64,000 nucleotides of DNA from CAYPKG01 sp964411275 (GCA_964411275.1 CAYPKG010000007.1:1-64000), one strand, 5' to 3'; counted from the first letter of the stretch, positions 49,284-58,355 are shown. Numbers and translations: made by a program. The notes: generated by a model from the letters alone, not told the origin.

Positions 49284-49855
49284 TCATTTCCCTCAAGCAT
49301 CGTGTCAATCAGCAGGCCGAGAAGCTTATCGCGCTGCTCCTTCGCATTCATGTCATAGCCAAAAAGCGCAACGCTTTGATCCCTTCTCAAAAACAGCGCT
49401 TGCATTGCCGACGTTAAAGCAAATGCCAATACAAAACGCTCTTTCTCTGAGATGACCAGGTTACCCAATGTTTTGCTCATTCCCATCGCAGATTTTATAG
49501 TGTTGTCATCCCTTTTGGGATTTTTGTGGTCGGATAGAATAGAAATCCTTGATACAGCGGGATTATCCATAAGAAAATCAAGCACCAGGCTTGCTGTGTG
49601 TTTCAACCTTGCCGCCGGCGTAAGCTCCGGCACGGAAGGAGCAAAGGCAGCGATGACTTTTTCAATCATCCGCTCAACACAAATGTCAATCAGATGATCC
49701 TTTGTTTGGAAATGGTAATTGATTAAACCTGTTCCCACGTCAGCTTTTTCAGCAATCCCACGGGTGTTAATATCAGCGACATCGCCCTCGCTTTGTGTGA
49801 TAATGTCTATTGTTGCAAGTATGATTTTTTCTTTTACTTCTTCTGATTTTTTCAT
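49280..49855 (-). CDS. TetR-family regulator (AT-rich locus)
   Basis: A 191-residue TetR protein: helix-turn-helix at residues 24-60 (NTRGIAEKADVGTGLINYHFQTKDHL) and a helical C-domain. It is the first gene of a pair with the hydrolase. A 43-bp near-perfect palindrome covers its ribosome binding site region, so strong autorepression is expected. Confidence 0.9.
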   Translation of the reverse strand: MKKSEEVKEKIILATIDIITQSEGDVADINTRGIAEKADVGTGLINYHFQTKDHLIDICVERMIEKVIAAFAPSVPELTPAARLKHTASLVLDFLMDNPAVSRISILSDHKNPKRDDNTIKSAMGMSKTLGNLVISEKERFVLAFALTSAMQALFLRRDQSVALFGYDMNAKEQRDKLLGLLIDTMLEGNE

Positions 49856-49860
49856 AAGCC

Positions 49861-49903
49861 CTCCATAATTGAACGCTGTTCAGAACTATGTTCAATTATG
49901 GAG
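49861..49903. promoter_or_regulatory. 43-bp TetR operator, compound palindrome
   Basis: Centred on A49882: 21-base arms with three mismatches. The outer 14 bases (49861-49874/49890-49903) are perfect; inside are GAACGCTGTTC and GAACTATGTTC side by side. The outer edge contains the GGAG used as ribosome binding site of the tetR gene. Confidence 0.85.
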
Positions 49904-50001
49904 TATTACATTTCTTTTGTCAACCATTTTTCTATTAATTTATCACTTTGCAAAGCAAATACCGATTGTCACTGCCTTTTTCCGGGGTTCTTTTTTATCC
50001 C

Positions 50002-50030
50002 TTGACAAGTGCCGGAGCGCCTGCTATTAT
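50002..50030 (+). promoter_or_regulatory. promoter of the padR operon
   Basis: TTGACA (50002-50007), 17 bases, TATTAT (50025-50030). Confidence 0.8.
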
Positions 50031-50039
50031 ATCTGTAGC

Positions 50040-50064
50040 CGTTATATCGGTCAACGATATAACG
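50040..50064. promoter_or_regulatory. PadR operator candidate
   Basis: CGTTATATCG (50040-50049), five bases, CGATATAACG (50055-50064): a perfect 10-bp dyad between promoter and gene, flanked by two direct GTAGCCGTTA words. Confidence 0.75.
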
Positions 50065-50089
50065 GTAGCCGTTAATAAGGAGGGTACTT

Positions 50090-50419
50090 ATGGGAGAAAG
50101 CACACAAGCGCCGGCATTGACGGAGGCGGTATACTACATACTGCTGTCCCTGTACGAGCCGTTACACGGGTACGGGATCATACAAAATGCCAAGAAAATG
50201 AGCAATGAAAGGGTGCAGCTGGCGGCAGGCACGCTGTACGGGGCAATCAACACCCTTTTAGAGCGGCAATGGATCAGGGCCCTGCCTGGGGAAAGCAACT
50301 CCCGGAAAAAGGAGTATGTGATCACAGACCGGGGAAATCTGGCCGTAGAACAGGAAATCACCCGCTTAAGGGAGCTTTTGCATAACGGGGAACAGGTAAT
50401 AGGAGGGATGATACTATGA
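50090..50419 (+). CDS. PadR-family transcriptional regulator
   Basis: A 109-residue PadR protein: AVYYILLSLYEPLHGYGIIQ at the start, LAAGTLYGAINTLLERQWI for helix 3 and wing, and a C-terminal dimerisation helix. PadR repressors often control a downstream membrane-protein gene, and here a DUF2812 gene follows with a four-base overlap. The AAGGAGGG site and the operator-like dyad upstream complete an autoregulated unit. Confidence 0.93.
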   Translation: MGESTQAPALTEAVYYILLSLYEPLHGYGIIQNAKKMSNERVQLAAGTLYGAINTLLERQWIRALPGESNSRKKEYVITDRGNLAVEQEITRLRELLHNGEQVIGGMIL

Positions 50420-50964
50420 AATTTACCGCCCATAAGCTATTTTTTGCATGGGATTATGATAAAGAAGAAAACTGGCTCAATGAAATGGCCGCCAAGGGCA
50501 TGCACCTGACGGGGGTGGGCCTTTGCAAGTATGTGTTCGAGGAAGGGGAGCCCGGCGCTTACCAATATCACCTTGAATGGCTCAAGAACTGGCCTGCTCA
50601 TCCGGAAAGCATTTCCTATATCCGGTTTTTAGAGAATATGGGAGTGGAGCACGTAGGCTGCTTCAAAAAGTGGCTTTACCTGCGCCAGCGGACGCATTCG
50701 GACATCCCCTTCGCGCCCCAGCTGGATGAACAGATTTCCCACCTCAAGCGGCTGCTCTGTCTCATTGCCGTACTGGTTCCGGTGCTATTATTCGGCACAT
50801 TTTCCCTGTATACATCCTTTCGCCTGTCCAGAGGGGCGGTCATGGCGTTTCCCGCGATCATGGCGTTGTTTTATGTGTGCCTCTGGGCGTGTATCGCCTA
50901 CGGCGCTGTTAAGCTGGTACGGGCGTACCGGCGGCTGAAGAAGGAACGGGCGGTCCGGGAGTAA
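50416..50964 (+). CDS. DUF2812 membrane protein
   Basis: A 182-residue protein. The N-terminal half is the DUF2812 domain (FTAHKLFFAWDYDKEENWLNEMAAKG; FEEGEPGAYQYHLEW), followed by two membrane helices at about residues 115-135 and 142-165 and a basic tail. PadR-DUF2812 pairs are common in Bacillota and may respond to membrane-active compounds; the activity is unknown. Confidence 0.9.
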   Translation: MKFTAHKLFFAWDYDKEENWLNEMAAKGMHLTGVGLCKYVFEEGEPGAYQYHLEWLKNWPAHPESISYIRFLENMGVEHVGCFKKWLYLRQRTHSDIPFAPQLDEQISHLKRLLCLIAVLVPVLLFGTFSLYTSFRLSRGAVMAFPAIMALFYVCLWACIAYGAVKLVRAYRRLKKERAVRE

Positions 50965-50993
50965 GGCGGCGGGGCCTGTATTTTCAAAAAAGC

Positions 50994-51023
50994 GGTGCCG
51001 TAGCAGTAACAAGCTACGGCACC
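50994..51023 (-). terminator. terminator after nudC
   Basis: 11-bp perfect stem (50994-51004/51013-51023) with an eight-base loop; on the minus strand GC and then TTTTTT follow. Confidence 0.85.
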
Positions 51024-51040
51024 ACATGTATCGCCGATCC

Positions 51041-51865
51041 CTATGCCAATCCGTCCTTAAACCTGCATATCATCTCATTGGTCAAAGCAAAATCCTCATA
51101 CCGGACATCGATGTCCCCACGGTGCACCCATTCGGCCACGGCAAGCTCGCCGTCGTCCATGGTAATGGTGTCGTCCCCGTCCACATCGCAAAAATACCCC
51201 ATCAGCAGCGTATCGGTCATGGCCCAGGGCTGGCTTTTATAATAGGTGATGTTTTTGACATGCACCCCCGCCTCCTCCAGCACCTCCCGGCTGACGGTCT
51301 CCTCCACCGTCTCACCGATCTCCGTAAACCCTGCGATGAGGGCGTAATTCGAATGCTCCCGGCCCGCATACTTGGTTAAAAGCAGCTTGTCCCCATTCCG
51401 GACCCCCACGATCACCGCAGGGTTAATCCGGGGATACACCATCTGTTCGCACTTTGGGCAGCGCAGCATCCGCTCGTCATGATCCCGCTCCATTTGCGCC
51501 CCGCAGCGGCCGCAAAAGCCGTTAGACCGGTACCAGTCGATCAGCTGCAGCGCGGTCAGCCCCGCAAAGGAGGCATGCTTGGGCGAAATGCCGCGAAAGC
51601 CCCGCCGGTTTTTTGAGGCGTAGCCGGGAAGCGAAACAGTCTGATCCGTAGAAAGCCAGAAAACCGGCTGATCATCCAGGGAAAACAGATAAATAGCCTC
51701 GGCCTCTATATGGGATACCTGTGACAGTCTGGGAAATTGCGCCAAGCCGTCCTGGACATTCACCAGCAGGCCCCCCTCCTGGGCGATCATGACGATGCTG
51801 TCTAAATCCGGCGTGCTTTCCCGGTAAGCGTTGCAAAACACATGGGGTGCGATATCCTGTATCAT
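51041..51865 (-). CDS. nudC: NAD+ diphosphatase / RNA decapping hydrolase NudC
   Basis: A 274-residue Nudix hydrolase. A zinc ribbon is visible (CGRCGAQ...CPKC), then the Nudix box GFTEIGETVEETVSREVLEEAG and the NudC signature SQPWAMTDTLLMGYF. It cleaves NAD(H) and removes NAD caps from RNA. It is 13 bases downstream of the carboxypeptidase gene and likely co-transcribed. Confidence 0.95.
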   Translation of the reverse strand: MIQDIAPHVFCNAYRESTPDLDSIVMIAQEGGLLVNVQDGLAQFPRLSQVSHIEAEAIYLFSLDDQPVFWLSTDQTVSLPGYASKNRRGFRGISPKHASFAGLTALQLIDWYRSNGFCGRCGAQMERDHDERMLRCPKCEQMVYPRINPAVIVGVRNGDKLLLTKYAGREHSNYALIAGFTEIGETVEETVSREVLEEAGVHVKNITYYKSQPWAMTDTLLMGYFCDVDGDDTITMDDGELAVAEWVHRGDIDVRYEDFALTNEMICRFKDGLA

Positions 51866-51878
51866 TTAAGCTTGCCTT

Positions 51879-52730
51879 TCAATCCACTTCCTTAGGTATT
51901 GTTGTTTGTTCATTGGGTATTGTTGTTTGTCCAACGACCACATGAACCTTTCCCGTCAGGTCTTTGCGAAATACTTTTTGTATCATATAATCCGCCCAAT
52001 ATTCATGATAGGTGGTATGTCCCTTTTCCTTCATGTCCTTGGCTACGTCAAGGCCCACATACCTCCAGTGCCACGGCTCAAACCCAAAGCCTGTGACAGC
52101 GCTTTTGCCCTTGGGATAGCTCAATATAAATCCATATTGCCACCCATGCTCCATAAGCCAAGCATACTCTTTGGTTCTTTCGTATTGGTATTCGCCCAAT
52201 GTGCGGTATGTCACATTCTTCTTGCGCAGGTCGAACGCGAGGCCTGTCTGATGCTCCGAATGTCCAGGCCAAGCATACCACAGGCTATTAGCGTCCCCGC
52301 GCTTGGTATTTCTGCGGTAACCCGATTGGATGTACAGCGTGAGCCCCTGGGCCTCCATATCCTTTGCCATTTTCAAAAACGCATCGTTGCAGTCCTCACG
52401 AAGCCGCTGGCCGCTTTTGGCGTATTTTCGATCCACAGAAACTAGATTTTCCGGCTTATACTTTTTAGGAAGCGCATAATGCTTGCTGACGAACACCGTA
52501 AGGCTATCCGGTGCCGGAACGGTGACGATGTTCGTATAGTTTTTCTCGTCCAGCTTCAGGTTGACAGCCCGCAATACTTCCTCATAGGCCAGGTTTGGCT
52601 TTTCGTTAACATAGGCGGCATATCTTTCGGCGTTCTCAGGCAATTCGTTTTGATAGAGCTCCGCCGCAAGCGCGTTCGTACAAAATAAAAGCAGCATCAC
52701 CACAATCACCATCACAACCAGGCGTTTCAT
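51879..52730 (-). CDS. VanY/DdlY-type D-alanyl-D-alanine carboxypeptidase (M15B)
   Basis: A 283-residue secreted peptidase with an N-terminal signal peptide. The zinc motif is SEHQTGLAFDL (SxHxxGxAxD), and EPWHWRYVG carries the second zinc ligand. It removes terminal D-Ala from peptidoglycan stem peptides. An extra N-terminal region of ~80 residues precedes the catalytic core, and the C-terminal end contains a near-duplicated TTIPNE/TTIPKE. Confidence 0.93.
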   Translation of the reverse strand: MKRLVVMVIVVMLLLFCTNALAAELYQNELPENAERYAAYVNEKPNLAYEEVLRAVNLKLDEKNYTNIVTVPAPDSLTVFVSKHYALPKKYKPENLVSVDRKYAKSGQRLREDCNDAFLKMAKDMEAQGLTLYIQSGYRRNTKRGDANSLWYAWPGHSEHQTGLAFDLRKKNVTYRTLGEYQYERTKEYAWLMEHGWQYGFILSYPKGKSAVTGFGFEPWHWRYVGLDVAKDMKEKGHTTYHEYWADYMIQKVFRKDLTGKVHVVVGQTTIPNEQTTIPKEVD

Positions 52731-52769
52731 TTCTGTCCCCCATTTCTATCCTTCTCATGCCTTCTATAT

Positions 52770-52797
52770 TCTATAGGAGGGACAGGTATAAATGCAA
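52770..52797 (-). promoter_or_regulatory. possible promoter of the carboxypeptidase-nudC pair
   Basis: TTGCAT (52792-52797), 16 bases, TATAGA (52770-52775) on the minus strand. Confidence 0.5.
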
Positions 52798-52930
52798 GGG
52801 CTCCCTTAAAATAGTTTGCCGCGAAAAAATCCACCGGCGCCGCTCATTGCTTTGCCGATGGACAGATGCATTATGTTCTTTTGTTGCCCCAGGGGTTTGC
52901 GCCCAACCCCCTTGTTATCTCTTTTCCTGA

Positions 52931-53917
52931 TTACCGTTCTTCGCGGAAATAGGGCAGTCCCAGGCTATGGGGCGGCTGATTTTCCCGCCTGCGGCGCAGG
53001 GAAACCACAATCAGCACCACCACCGTGGCCACATAGGGCAGCATTTTGAACAGCTCGATGGAACTGCGGCTCAGCCCCGGGATGTAGAAATACAGCCAGG
53101 ACAGCATGCCGAACAGGTACGCCCCCCAAATCCCCCGTTTGGGCTTCCAGCTGGAGAATATGACCAGCGCCACCGCAAGCCAGCCCAGGCGCTCGATCCC
53201 GCCGTCGCTGTCCCAGGTGCCCTTGGTGTAGTCCATCACGTAGTACAATCCGCCAAGGCCGGAAATGCCGGCGCCGATTGTGGTGGCCAGGTATTTGTAT
53301 TTTGTGACGTTGATACCCGCGGCGTCTGCCGTGGCCGGGTTTTCGCCCACTGCCCGAAGGTTCAGGCCGATGCTGGTACGGGTCAAAAACCAGCCCACCA
53401 CGATTGCCACGATGACTGCCGTATACGCCATAAAGCCATACGAGAAGAATATCTCTCCAACAGGCCCCAGGGCGTTTGCCAGGCCGGGGATGGGTGCGCG
53501 AAACGCCGCGCTGGTGGCCTGGACGTTGATCTGGCCCACGCCGCCCGCAAGCTTGTTGAGAGAGCCGCCAAAGAAGTTGGCAAGGCCGCCTGCGAATATG
53601 GTCAGCGTCAGGCCGGCCACGTTCTGGTTGGCCCGGAGGCTGGTGGTGAGAATGCTGAATATCAGGCCGCCCAGCATGGACGCCAGGAACGCGCAAACCA
53701 CAGCGATGAGGATGCACAGCGCCGGAACCGGGTTCGGGTTGTTCAACTCATAATAGAACACGCTGATCAGCCCCGCGATGCCCCCCATGTACATGATGCC
53801 GGGGACGCCCAAATTGAGGTTGCCGGACTTTTCCGTCAATATCTCCCCCGTGGCGCCGAACAGAATAACCGTCCCGAACACCACAGCGGCTTGGAGTAAG
53901 GCGATAAGCTGTGTCAT
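52931..53917 (-). CDS. nucleoside-type ABC transporter permease 2 (BmpA system)
   Basis: A 328-residue permease of the BPD_transp_2 family, NupC/YufQ type. Features: LTEKSGNLNLGVPGIMYMGG near residue 30, LTLTIFAGGLANFFGG, and RAVGENPATADAAGINVTKYK. Last gene of the four-gene BMP-type importer, overlapping permease 1 by four bases. Confidence 0.93.
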   Translation of the reverse strand: MTQLIALLQAAVVFGTVILFGATGEILTEKSGNLNLGVPGIMYMGGIAGLISVFYYELNNPNPVPALCILIAVVCAFLASMLGGLIFSILTTSLRANQNVAGLTLTIFAGGLANFFGGSLNKLAGGVGQINVQATSAAFRAPIPGLANALGPVGEIFFSYGFMAYTAVIVAIVVGWFLTRTSIGLNLRAVGENPATADAAGINVTKYKYLATTIGAGISGLGGLYYVMDYTKGTWDSDGGIERLGWLAVALVIFSSWKPKRGIWGAYLFGMLSWLYFYIPGLSRSSIELFKMLPYVATVVVLIVVSLRRRRENQPPHSLGLPYFREER

Positions 53918-55026
53918 TTGGATACCTCCTTGCGGCCCGCGCCGCGGAATTTCACCTGATAATTGATGAAGAACTCGCTGCCCAGTATAAAGAAGAGTAT
54001 GATGCCCGTGAGCATGCTGGACACATAGTCATTCAGGTGGTACCGGGACGCGATCTCAATCGCGCCCTTTTCCATGAACACGATGAGCAGGGAGAATAAG
54101 ATCATCACGAATGAATTGAATTTCGCGAGCCAGGCCACGATGATGGCGGTAAAGCCCCGGCCTCCGGCTGTGTTGGTGGAGATCGTGTGGCTTGCGCCGG
54201 ATACGGCGATAAAGCCCGCCAGGCCGCAAATGGCGCCGGAAATCACCATGGTGCGCACCACCACCTTCTTTACGTCGATGGCGGCGTACCGGGCGGTGTT
54301 TTCGCTTTCGCCCACCACCGCGATTTCAAAGCCCTGCTTGGAATAGGTGAGATACCCGTACATACATACCGCCACCGCCAGCACGATAATGACGTTTAGC
54401 GTGTACTGCTGCCCAAACAGCGTGGGGAACCAACCCGCGTGGGTGATGTTGTTGATGACGCCCACGGTATTGGAGCCGTATGGTTTTTCCCATTGGGCCA
54501 CGAAAAACGCCGTGAGCTGTATGGCGATATAGTTCATCATCAATGTGAATAATGTTTCGTTGGTGTTCCACTTCGCCTTGAACAGCCCGGGCACAAACCC
54601 CCACAGGCCGCCCGCCACGATAGAGCACACCGCCATGATGGGAATGAGCAGGGCAGTGGGAACCGTTTTCCCAAGATAGATCATGCAGGCCGCCGCCACG
54701 ATGCCGCCGGCAAGCACCTGGCCCTCCGCGCCCACGTTCCAGAACCGCATCCGAAACGCCGGCGATAGTCCCAGCGCGATACATAAAAGCATCATGGTAT
54801 CCCGGATGGTGACCCAGGTGCGCTTCTCCGTGCCGAACGCGCCCTCAAACATGGCGCCGTACACCTTTAAGGGGTTGAGCTTCACGATAATATAGATCAC
54901 GATGGCGCAGACCACCAGGGACGCCGCCAGTGCGATGCCGCGAACGCTCCAGCTTTTCCAGGTGGGCAGCAGCCCCCGCTTGGAAATGCGGATGAGGGGT
55001 TCCCTGCTTTCACGCTTGCGTTTCAT
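53914..55026 (-). CDS. nucleoside-type ABC transporter permease 1 (BmpA system)
   Basis: A 370-residue permease (YufP/NupB type) with a cytoplasmic basic N-terminus, about ten helices, and FRMRFWNVGAEGQVLAGG near residue 92 plus VVGESENTARYAAIDVKK, which aligns with the permease 2 loop. It forms the channel with permease 2. Its stop and start overlap both neighbours by four bases. Confidence 0.93.
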   Translation of the reverse strand: MKRKRESREPLIRISKRGLLPTWKSWSVRGIALAASLVVCAIVIYIIVKLNPLKVYGAMFEGAFGTEKRTWVTIRDTMMLLCIALGLSPAFRMRFWNVGAEGQVLAGGIVAAACMIYLGKTVPTALLIPIMAVCSIVAGGLWGFVPGLFKAKWNTNETLFTLMMNYIAIQLTAFFVAQWEKPYGSNTVGVINNITHAGWFPTLFGQQYTLNVIIVLAVAVCMYGYLTYSKQGFEIAVVGESENTARYAAIDVKKVVVRTMVISGAICGLAGFIAVSGASHTISTNTAGGRGFTAIIVAWLAKFNSFVMILFSLLIVFMEKGAIEIASRYHLNDYVSSMLTGIILFFILGSEFFINYQVKFRGAGRKEVSK

Positions 55027-56570
55027 GCCTGTGCCACCTCCTTCATTTCAGCCTTCAAATGGGTCATCATCAGGCCCACATCCTCTTTCTTGGCCGCCCG
55101 CCCGTCCACAATGCCGCTGACACGTCCGTCACACAGCACCAGAATGCGGTCGCACAGCTCCAGCAACACGTCCAAATCCTCGCCCACATACAGCACCGCC
55201 GCGCCCTTGGCCTTTTGCTCGTTCAGCAGGCGGTATATCGTATAGGAGGTGTTGATGTCCAGCCCGCGCACGGCGTACGCCGTCATCAAGAGGCTTGGCT
55301 GCGCCGCGATCTCCCGGCCCACCAGCATCTTCTGTACATTTCCGCCGGACAGGCGGCGGATGGGTATGGTGAGGTTGGGGGTGACCACCTCGAGATCCTC
55401 CACGATCCTTTGCGCCAGCGCTCTGGGCGCTTTCCGGTCGGCAAACACGGAATTGCCGTTTTTATAGCTGCGAAGCATCACGTTATCCGCAAGATCCATG
55501 CTGCCCACAAGCCCCATGCCGAAACGGTCCTCCGGGACGAACGCAAGGCCCACGCCCAGCTTGAAAATATCCAGGGGGTTCTTGCCCCGAAGTTCGGTCT
55601 CCGGGCCCTCGGGAGGGATAAAGCGGATGCTGCTTTCAGGCTCCATCCTCTGCAGCCCCGCGATGGCCTCCAAAAGCTCTTTTTGGCCGCTGCCGGTGAT
55701 GCCCGCGATGCCCAATATCTCCCCGCCATAGGCGGTGAAGGAAATGTCGTTGAGTCGGGCGACGCCGTCGCTGTCGATGACGGACAGATGCTCCACCACC
55801 AGCCGCTCCTTCTGGTTTTCGCAGACAGGGCGGTCGATATTAAGAAGAACCGAGCGGCCCACCATCATGTCGGTGAGCTGCTGGGGGGTGGTGTCCTTTG
55901 TCTGAATATCGCCGATGTACTCGCCCCGGCGCAACACCGCGACCCGGTCGGAAATCTCCATCACCTCGTGGAGCTTATGGGTGATGATGATGATGGATTT
56001 CCCGTCGTCCTTCATGTTGCGCATGACGGCGAAGAGCTTATCCGTCTCCTGGGGAGTCAAAACCGCCGTGGGCTCATCCAATATCAGTATTTCCGCGCCC
56101 CGGTACAGCACCTTGACGATTTCAAGGGTCTGTTTTTCAGAGACGGACATGTCGTACACCTTTTTATCCGGCTCCACAACAAAACCATACCGGTCGCAAA
56201 TCTCCTTGACCTTGCCGTGCACGCCTTTGAGGTCAACAAGCCTGCTCTCGTTTAAGCCCAATACGATATTCTCCGCTGCGGACAACACGTCCACCAGCTT
56301 GAAATGCTGGTGAATCATGCCAATCCCCAGGTCGAACGCGTCCTTGGGGGAGCGTATGGTTACTTTTTGTCCGTTCACATAGATTTGTCCGTTGTCCGGG
56401 AGATAGATACCGGACAGCATGTTCATAAGCGTGGTTTTGCCGCTTCCATTTTCGCCCAGCAGGGATAAAATCTCCCCCCCGTTGATATCAAGGCTAATAT
56501 TGCTGTTGGCAACTACCTCGCCAAATGTCTTGGTGATGTCCACCATCTGAATGACTTTTTGGCTATCCAA
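55023..56570 (-). CDS. nucleoside-type ABC transporter ATPase, two ABC domains
   Basis: A 515-residue duplicated ATPase (YufO/NupA type). Domain 1 has Walker A LLGENGSGKTTLMN, signature MSVSEKQTLEIVK, Walker B ILILDEPTAVL. Domain 2 has a degenerate Walker A (GITGSGQKELLEA) and signature RLSGGNVQKMLVGREIA; as usual in this group the second site is atypical (LLMTAYAVRGLDI in place of DEPT). The start is a TTG eight bases after AAAGGA; an extension to 56660 is not conserved. Confidence 0.93.
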   Translation of the reverse strand: MDSQKVIQMVDITKTFGEVVANSNISLDINGGEILSLLGENGSGKTTLMNMLSGIYLPDNGQIYVNGQKVTIRSPKDAFDLGIGMIHQHFKLVDVLSAAENIVLGLNESRLVDLKGVHGKVKEICDRYGFVVEPDKKVYDMSVSEKQTLEIVKVLYRGAEILILDEPTAVLTPQETDKLFAVMRNMKDDGKSIIIITHKLHEVMEISDRVAVLRRGEYIGDIQTKDTTPQQLTDMMVGRSVLLNIDRPVCENQKERLVVEHLSVIDSDGVARLNDISFTAYGGEILGIAGITGSGQKELLEAIAGLQRMEPESSIRFIPPEGPETELRGKNPLDIFKLGVGLAFVPEDRFGMGLVGSMDLADNVMLRSYKNGNSVFADRKAPRALAQRIVEDLEVVTPNLTIPIRRLSGGNVQKMLVGREIAAQPSLLMTAYAVRGLDINTSYTIYRLLNEQKAKGAAVLYVGEDLDVLLELCDRILVLCDGRVSGIVDGRAAKKEDVGLMMTHLKAEMKEVAQA

Positions 56571-56710
56571 AGCTTTGTCCTTTCTGTGCCGTCTCCGGCG
56601 AAAAAATATGTGCCATCGCGATGCACCGGTACAGCTGTGAGAAAGGCGAGCCAGCCGCACCTGCCGAAGCCGAATTTAGATAAAAAAAATACCATGAGTT
56701 CGATTTGAAA

Positions 56711-56742
56711 TAAGAGAAGCAGTTTTTAGGCTGCTTCTCTTA
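56711..56742 (-). terminator. attenuating stem-loop between BMP and ATPase genes
   Basis: Perfect 12-bp stem (56711-56722/56731-56742), eight-base loop, followed on the minus strand by TTTC. It should keep the binding protein in excess. Confidence 0.7.
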
Positions 56743-56754
56743 TTCGGGACAATG

Positions 56755-58038
56755 TTAGCCGACGTTGAGCTCGGTGATGCCGTCGATGCGCAGGCCGAAG
56801 TATGGCGCGGAGCGCAGCGTGGACTCTACAAAGATACCGTCAACGATGGCTTCGCCGGTATCGTTCACGAAATCGCCGTCGGTATCAAGAGCGGTATACG
56901 TGGTGACGGTTTCGCCGGCCACGGTGTAGTTCTTGGTATCGAATATCTTGAGCGATCCGTCCTTGATGGAAGCGATGACTTCGTTTACCTTCTCCTCTGT
57001 GCCGGGGGCGCAGCTTTCGCCCAGCTTGGAGATCATGACCGCGTCGTTGGCATAGCCCAGCGCCAGGTCGACGGGGATGGTCTCGCCCTTTAGGAACGCG
57101 TCCATCATCGGGGTATACAGGGCGCCCCAGTTGTTTTGGGAGGAGGTCAGCGCGGCCGTGGGGGCGACGCTCAGCATGTCGATGTTGTAACCCACGCTGT
57201 ACACGACTTTGCCGCTATCCAGGGCAGCCTGAACCGCGCTGGGAGCGCCGGTAGAGTCGGCATGCTGGCCGATGATCACACAGCCCTTGGCCATCAAAGC
57301 GTTGGCAGCTTCGCCTTCGGAGGTGGGATCATACCAGGAGTTGGTGTACTGCACGTCCATGTACGCTTCGGGCACGATGGACCGGATGCCCAGGAAGAAC
57401 GCGGTGTAGCCGGAGACCACTTCCGCATAGGGGTACGCGCCAACGTAGCCGATATGGGGATCGGTGACGGTGCCCGCGTCCATGAGCTCCTTCAATTTCA
57501 TGCCCGCCACAACGCCGGACACGTAACGGGACTCATAGGTGTAGGGGAACATGTTGGCAACATTGGTAAGGCCGCTGAGGGCAGCCGTGTCGCCGGTGCA
57601 GGGGACGAAGAATACGTCCGGATACTCCGCCGCAGCCTGCATCATGTAGGACTGATGGCCATAGCTGACGGAGAAGATGATCGCGCAGCCCTGCTCCGCC
57701 AGGTCAACGGCGGTATCGTAGCAGACTTCGCTTTCAGGGATGTTGTACTTGAAAATCAGCTGCTCGTCGGACAGGCCCAGCGCGTCGCGAGCGGCCCAGA
57801 CGCCCTCGATATGGGCCATATCATAGCCGGAGTTCTCGTCGTGAATGAGGATGACGCCGATTTTGACGGCATCAGCGGGCGCGGGCTCCTCGCCAGCGGG
57901 TTCGGGATCCTGAGCCACAGGGGCCGTTTCTTCGGGCGCCGGAGCAGGATCCTCGGGCGTCTGCGTTGAAGGTTGCGCACAGGCTGCTAAAGACAGAACC
58001 ATCATGAGCGCCAAAAGCAATGCGAACAGTTTCTTCAT
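56755..58038 (-). CDS. BMP-family substrate-binding lipoprotein
   Basis: A 427-residue lipoprotein (lipobox SLAAC, cysteine 20) with an acidic Pro/Glu tether, then the basic-membrane-protein fold: VKIGVILIHDENSGYDMAHIEGV, IFSVSYGHQSYM and HIGYVGAYPYAEVVSGYTAFFLG. Such proteins bind purine or other nucleosides for a PnrA/Nup-type importer. First gene of the operon. No purine-riboswitch core is seen in its leader. Confidence 0.93.
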   Translation of the reverse strand: MKKLFALLLALMMVLSLAACAQPSTQTPEDPAPAPEETAPVAQDPEPAGEEPAPADAVKIGVILIHDENSGYDMAHIEGVWAARDALGLSDEQLIFKYNIPESEVCYDTAVDLAEQGCAIIFSVSYGHQSYMMQAAAEYPDVFFVPCTGDTAALSGLTNVANMFPYTYESRYVSGVVAGMKLKELMDAGTVTDPHIGYVGAYPYAEVVSGYTAFFLGIRSIVPEAYMDVQYTNSWYDPTSEGEAANALMAKGCVIIGQHADSTGAPSAVQAALDSGKVVYSVGYNIDMLSVAPTAALTSSQNNWGALYTPMMDAFLKGETIPVDLALGYANDAVMISKLGESCAPGTEEKVNEVIASIKDGSLKIFDTKNYTVAGETVTTYTALDTDGDFVNDTGEAIVDGIFVESTLRSAPYFGLRIDGITELNVG

Positions 58039-58355
58039 ATTTGTTCCTCCTCTTTTTTTTGTTGCGTATTGAGTCGTCCGAATTACGGACGTGGCAACCG
58101 TTTTATATAGATCCGCCGTGAAACAACATAAATAATTATATACTCATTTCATCAGCCTGTAAAGAAAAACTCCGAACCTCAATTGTCAGTTATCTATATC
58201 CAATTGTTCACATCTATCCGAATAATTTTCTATTTTAACCAAAATATAACGTCGTATTTTCGAACATTCAAGGGGTAATTTCCCAAATTCTTACTTATTT
58301 TCCGGACGGCAGCCGTCAGTAACTTCTTGAGACTAGCCAGGAAAAACCGCCGTCT
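58039..58355. other. 317-bp leader of the BMP operon
   Basis: Contains the promoter at 58135-58163 and a ~100-base leader with a small hairpin (CGTCCG/CGGACG near 58075-58092). Near 58303-58315 a short GACGG/CCGTC inverted repeat follows the threonine synthase stop. Nothing else recognisable. Confidence 0.6.
58135..58163 (-). promoter_or_regulatory. promoter of the BMP transporter operon
   Basis: TTTACA (58158-58163), 17 bases, TATAAT (58135-58140) on the minus strand. Confidence 0.75.

Noticed and set aside
54738..56255. Long antisense frame over the BMP-system ATPase (e.g. 55059-56255)
   Set aside because: Histidine/glutamine-rich translation typical of a reverse-strand shadow; the minus-strand ATPase motifs are complete.
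58039..58140. Purine riboswitch in the BMP operon leader
   Set aside because: The family context invites one, but I cannot find the conserved purine-aptamer core or a matching three-way junction in the leader.
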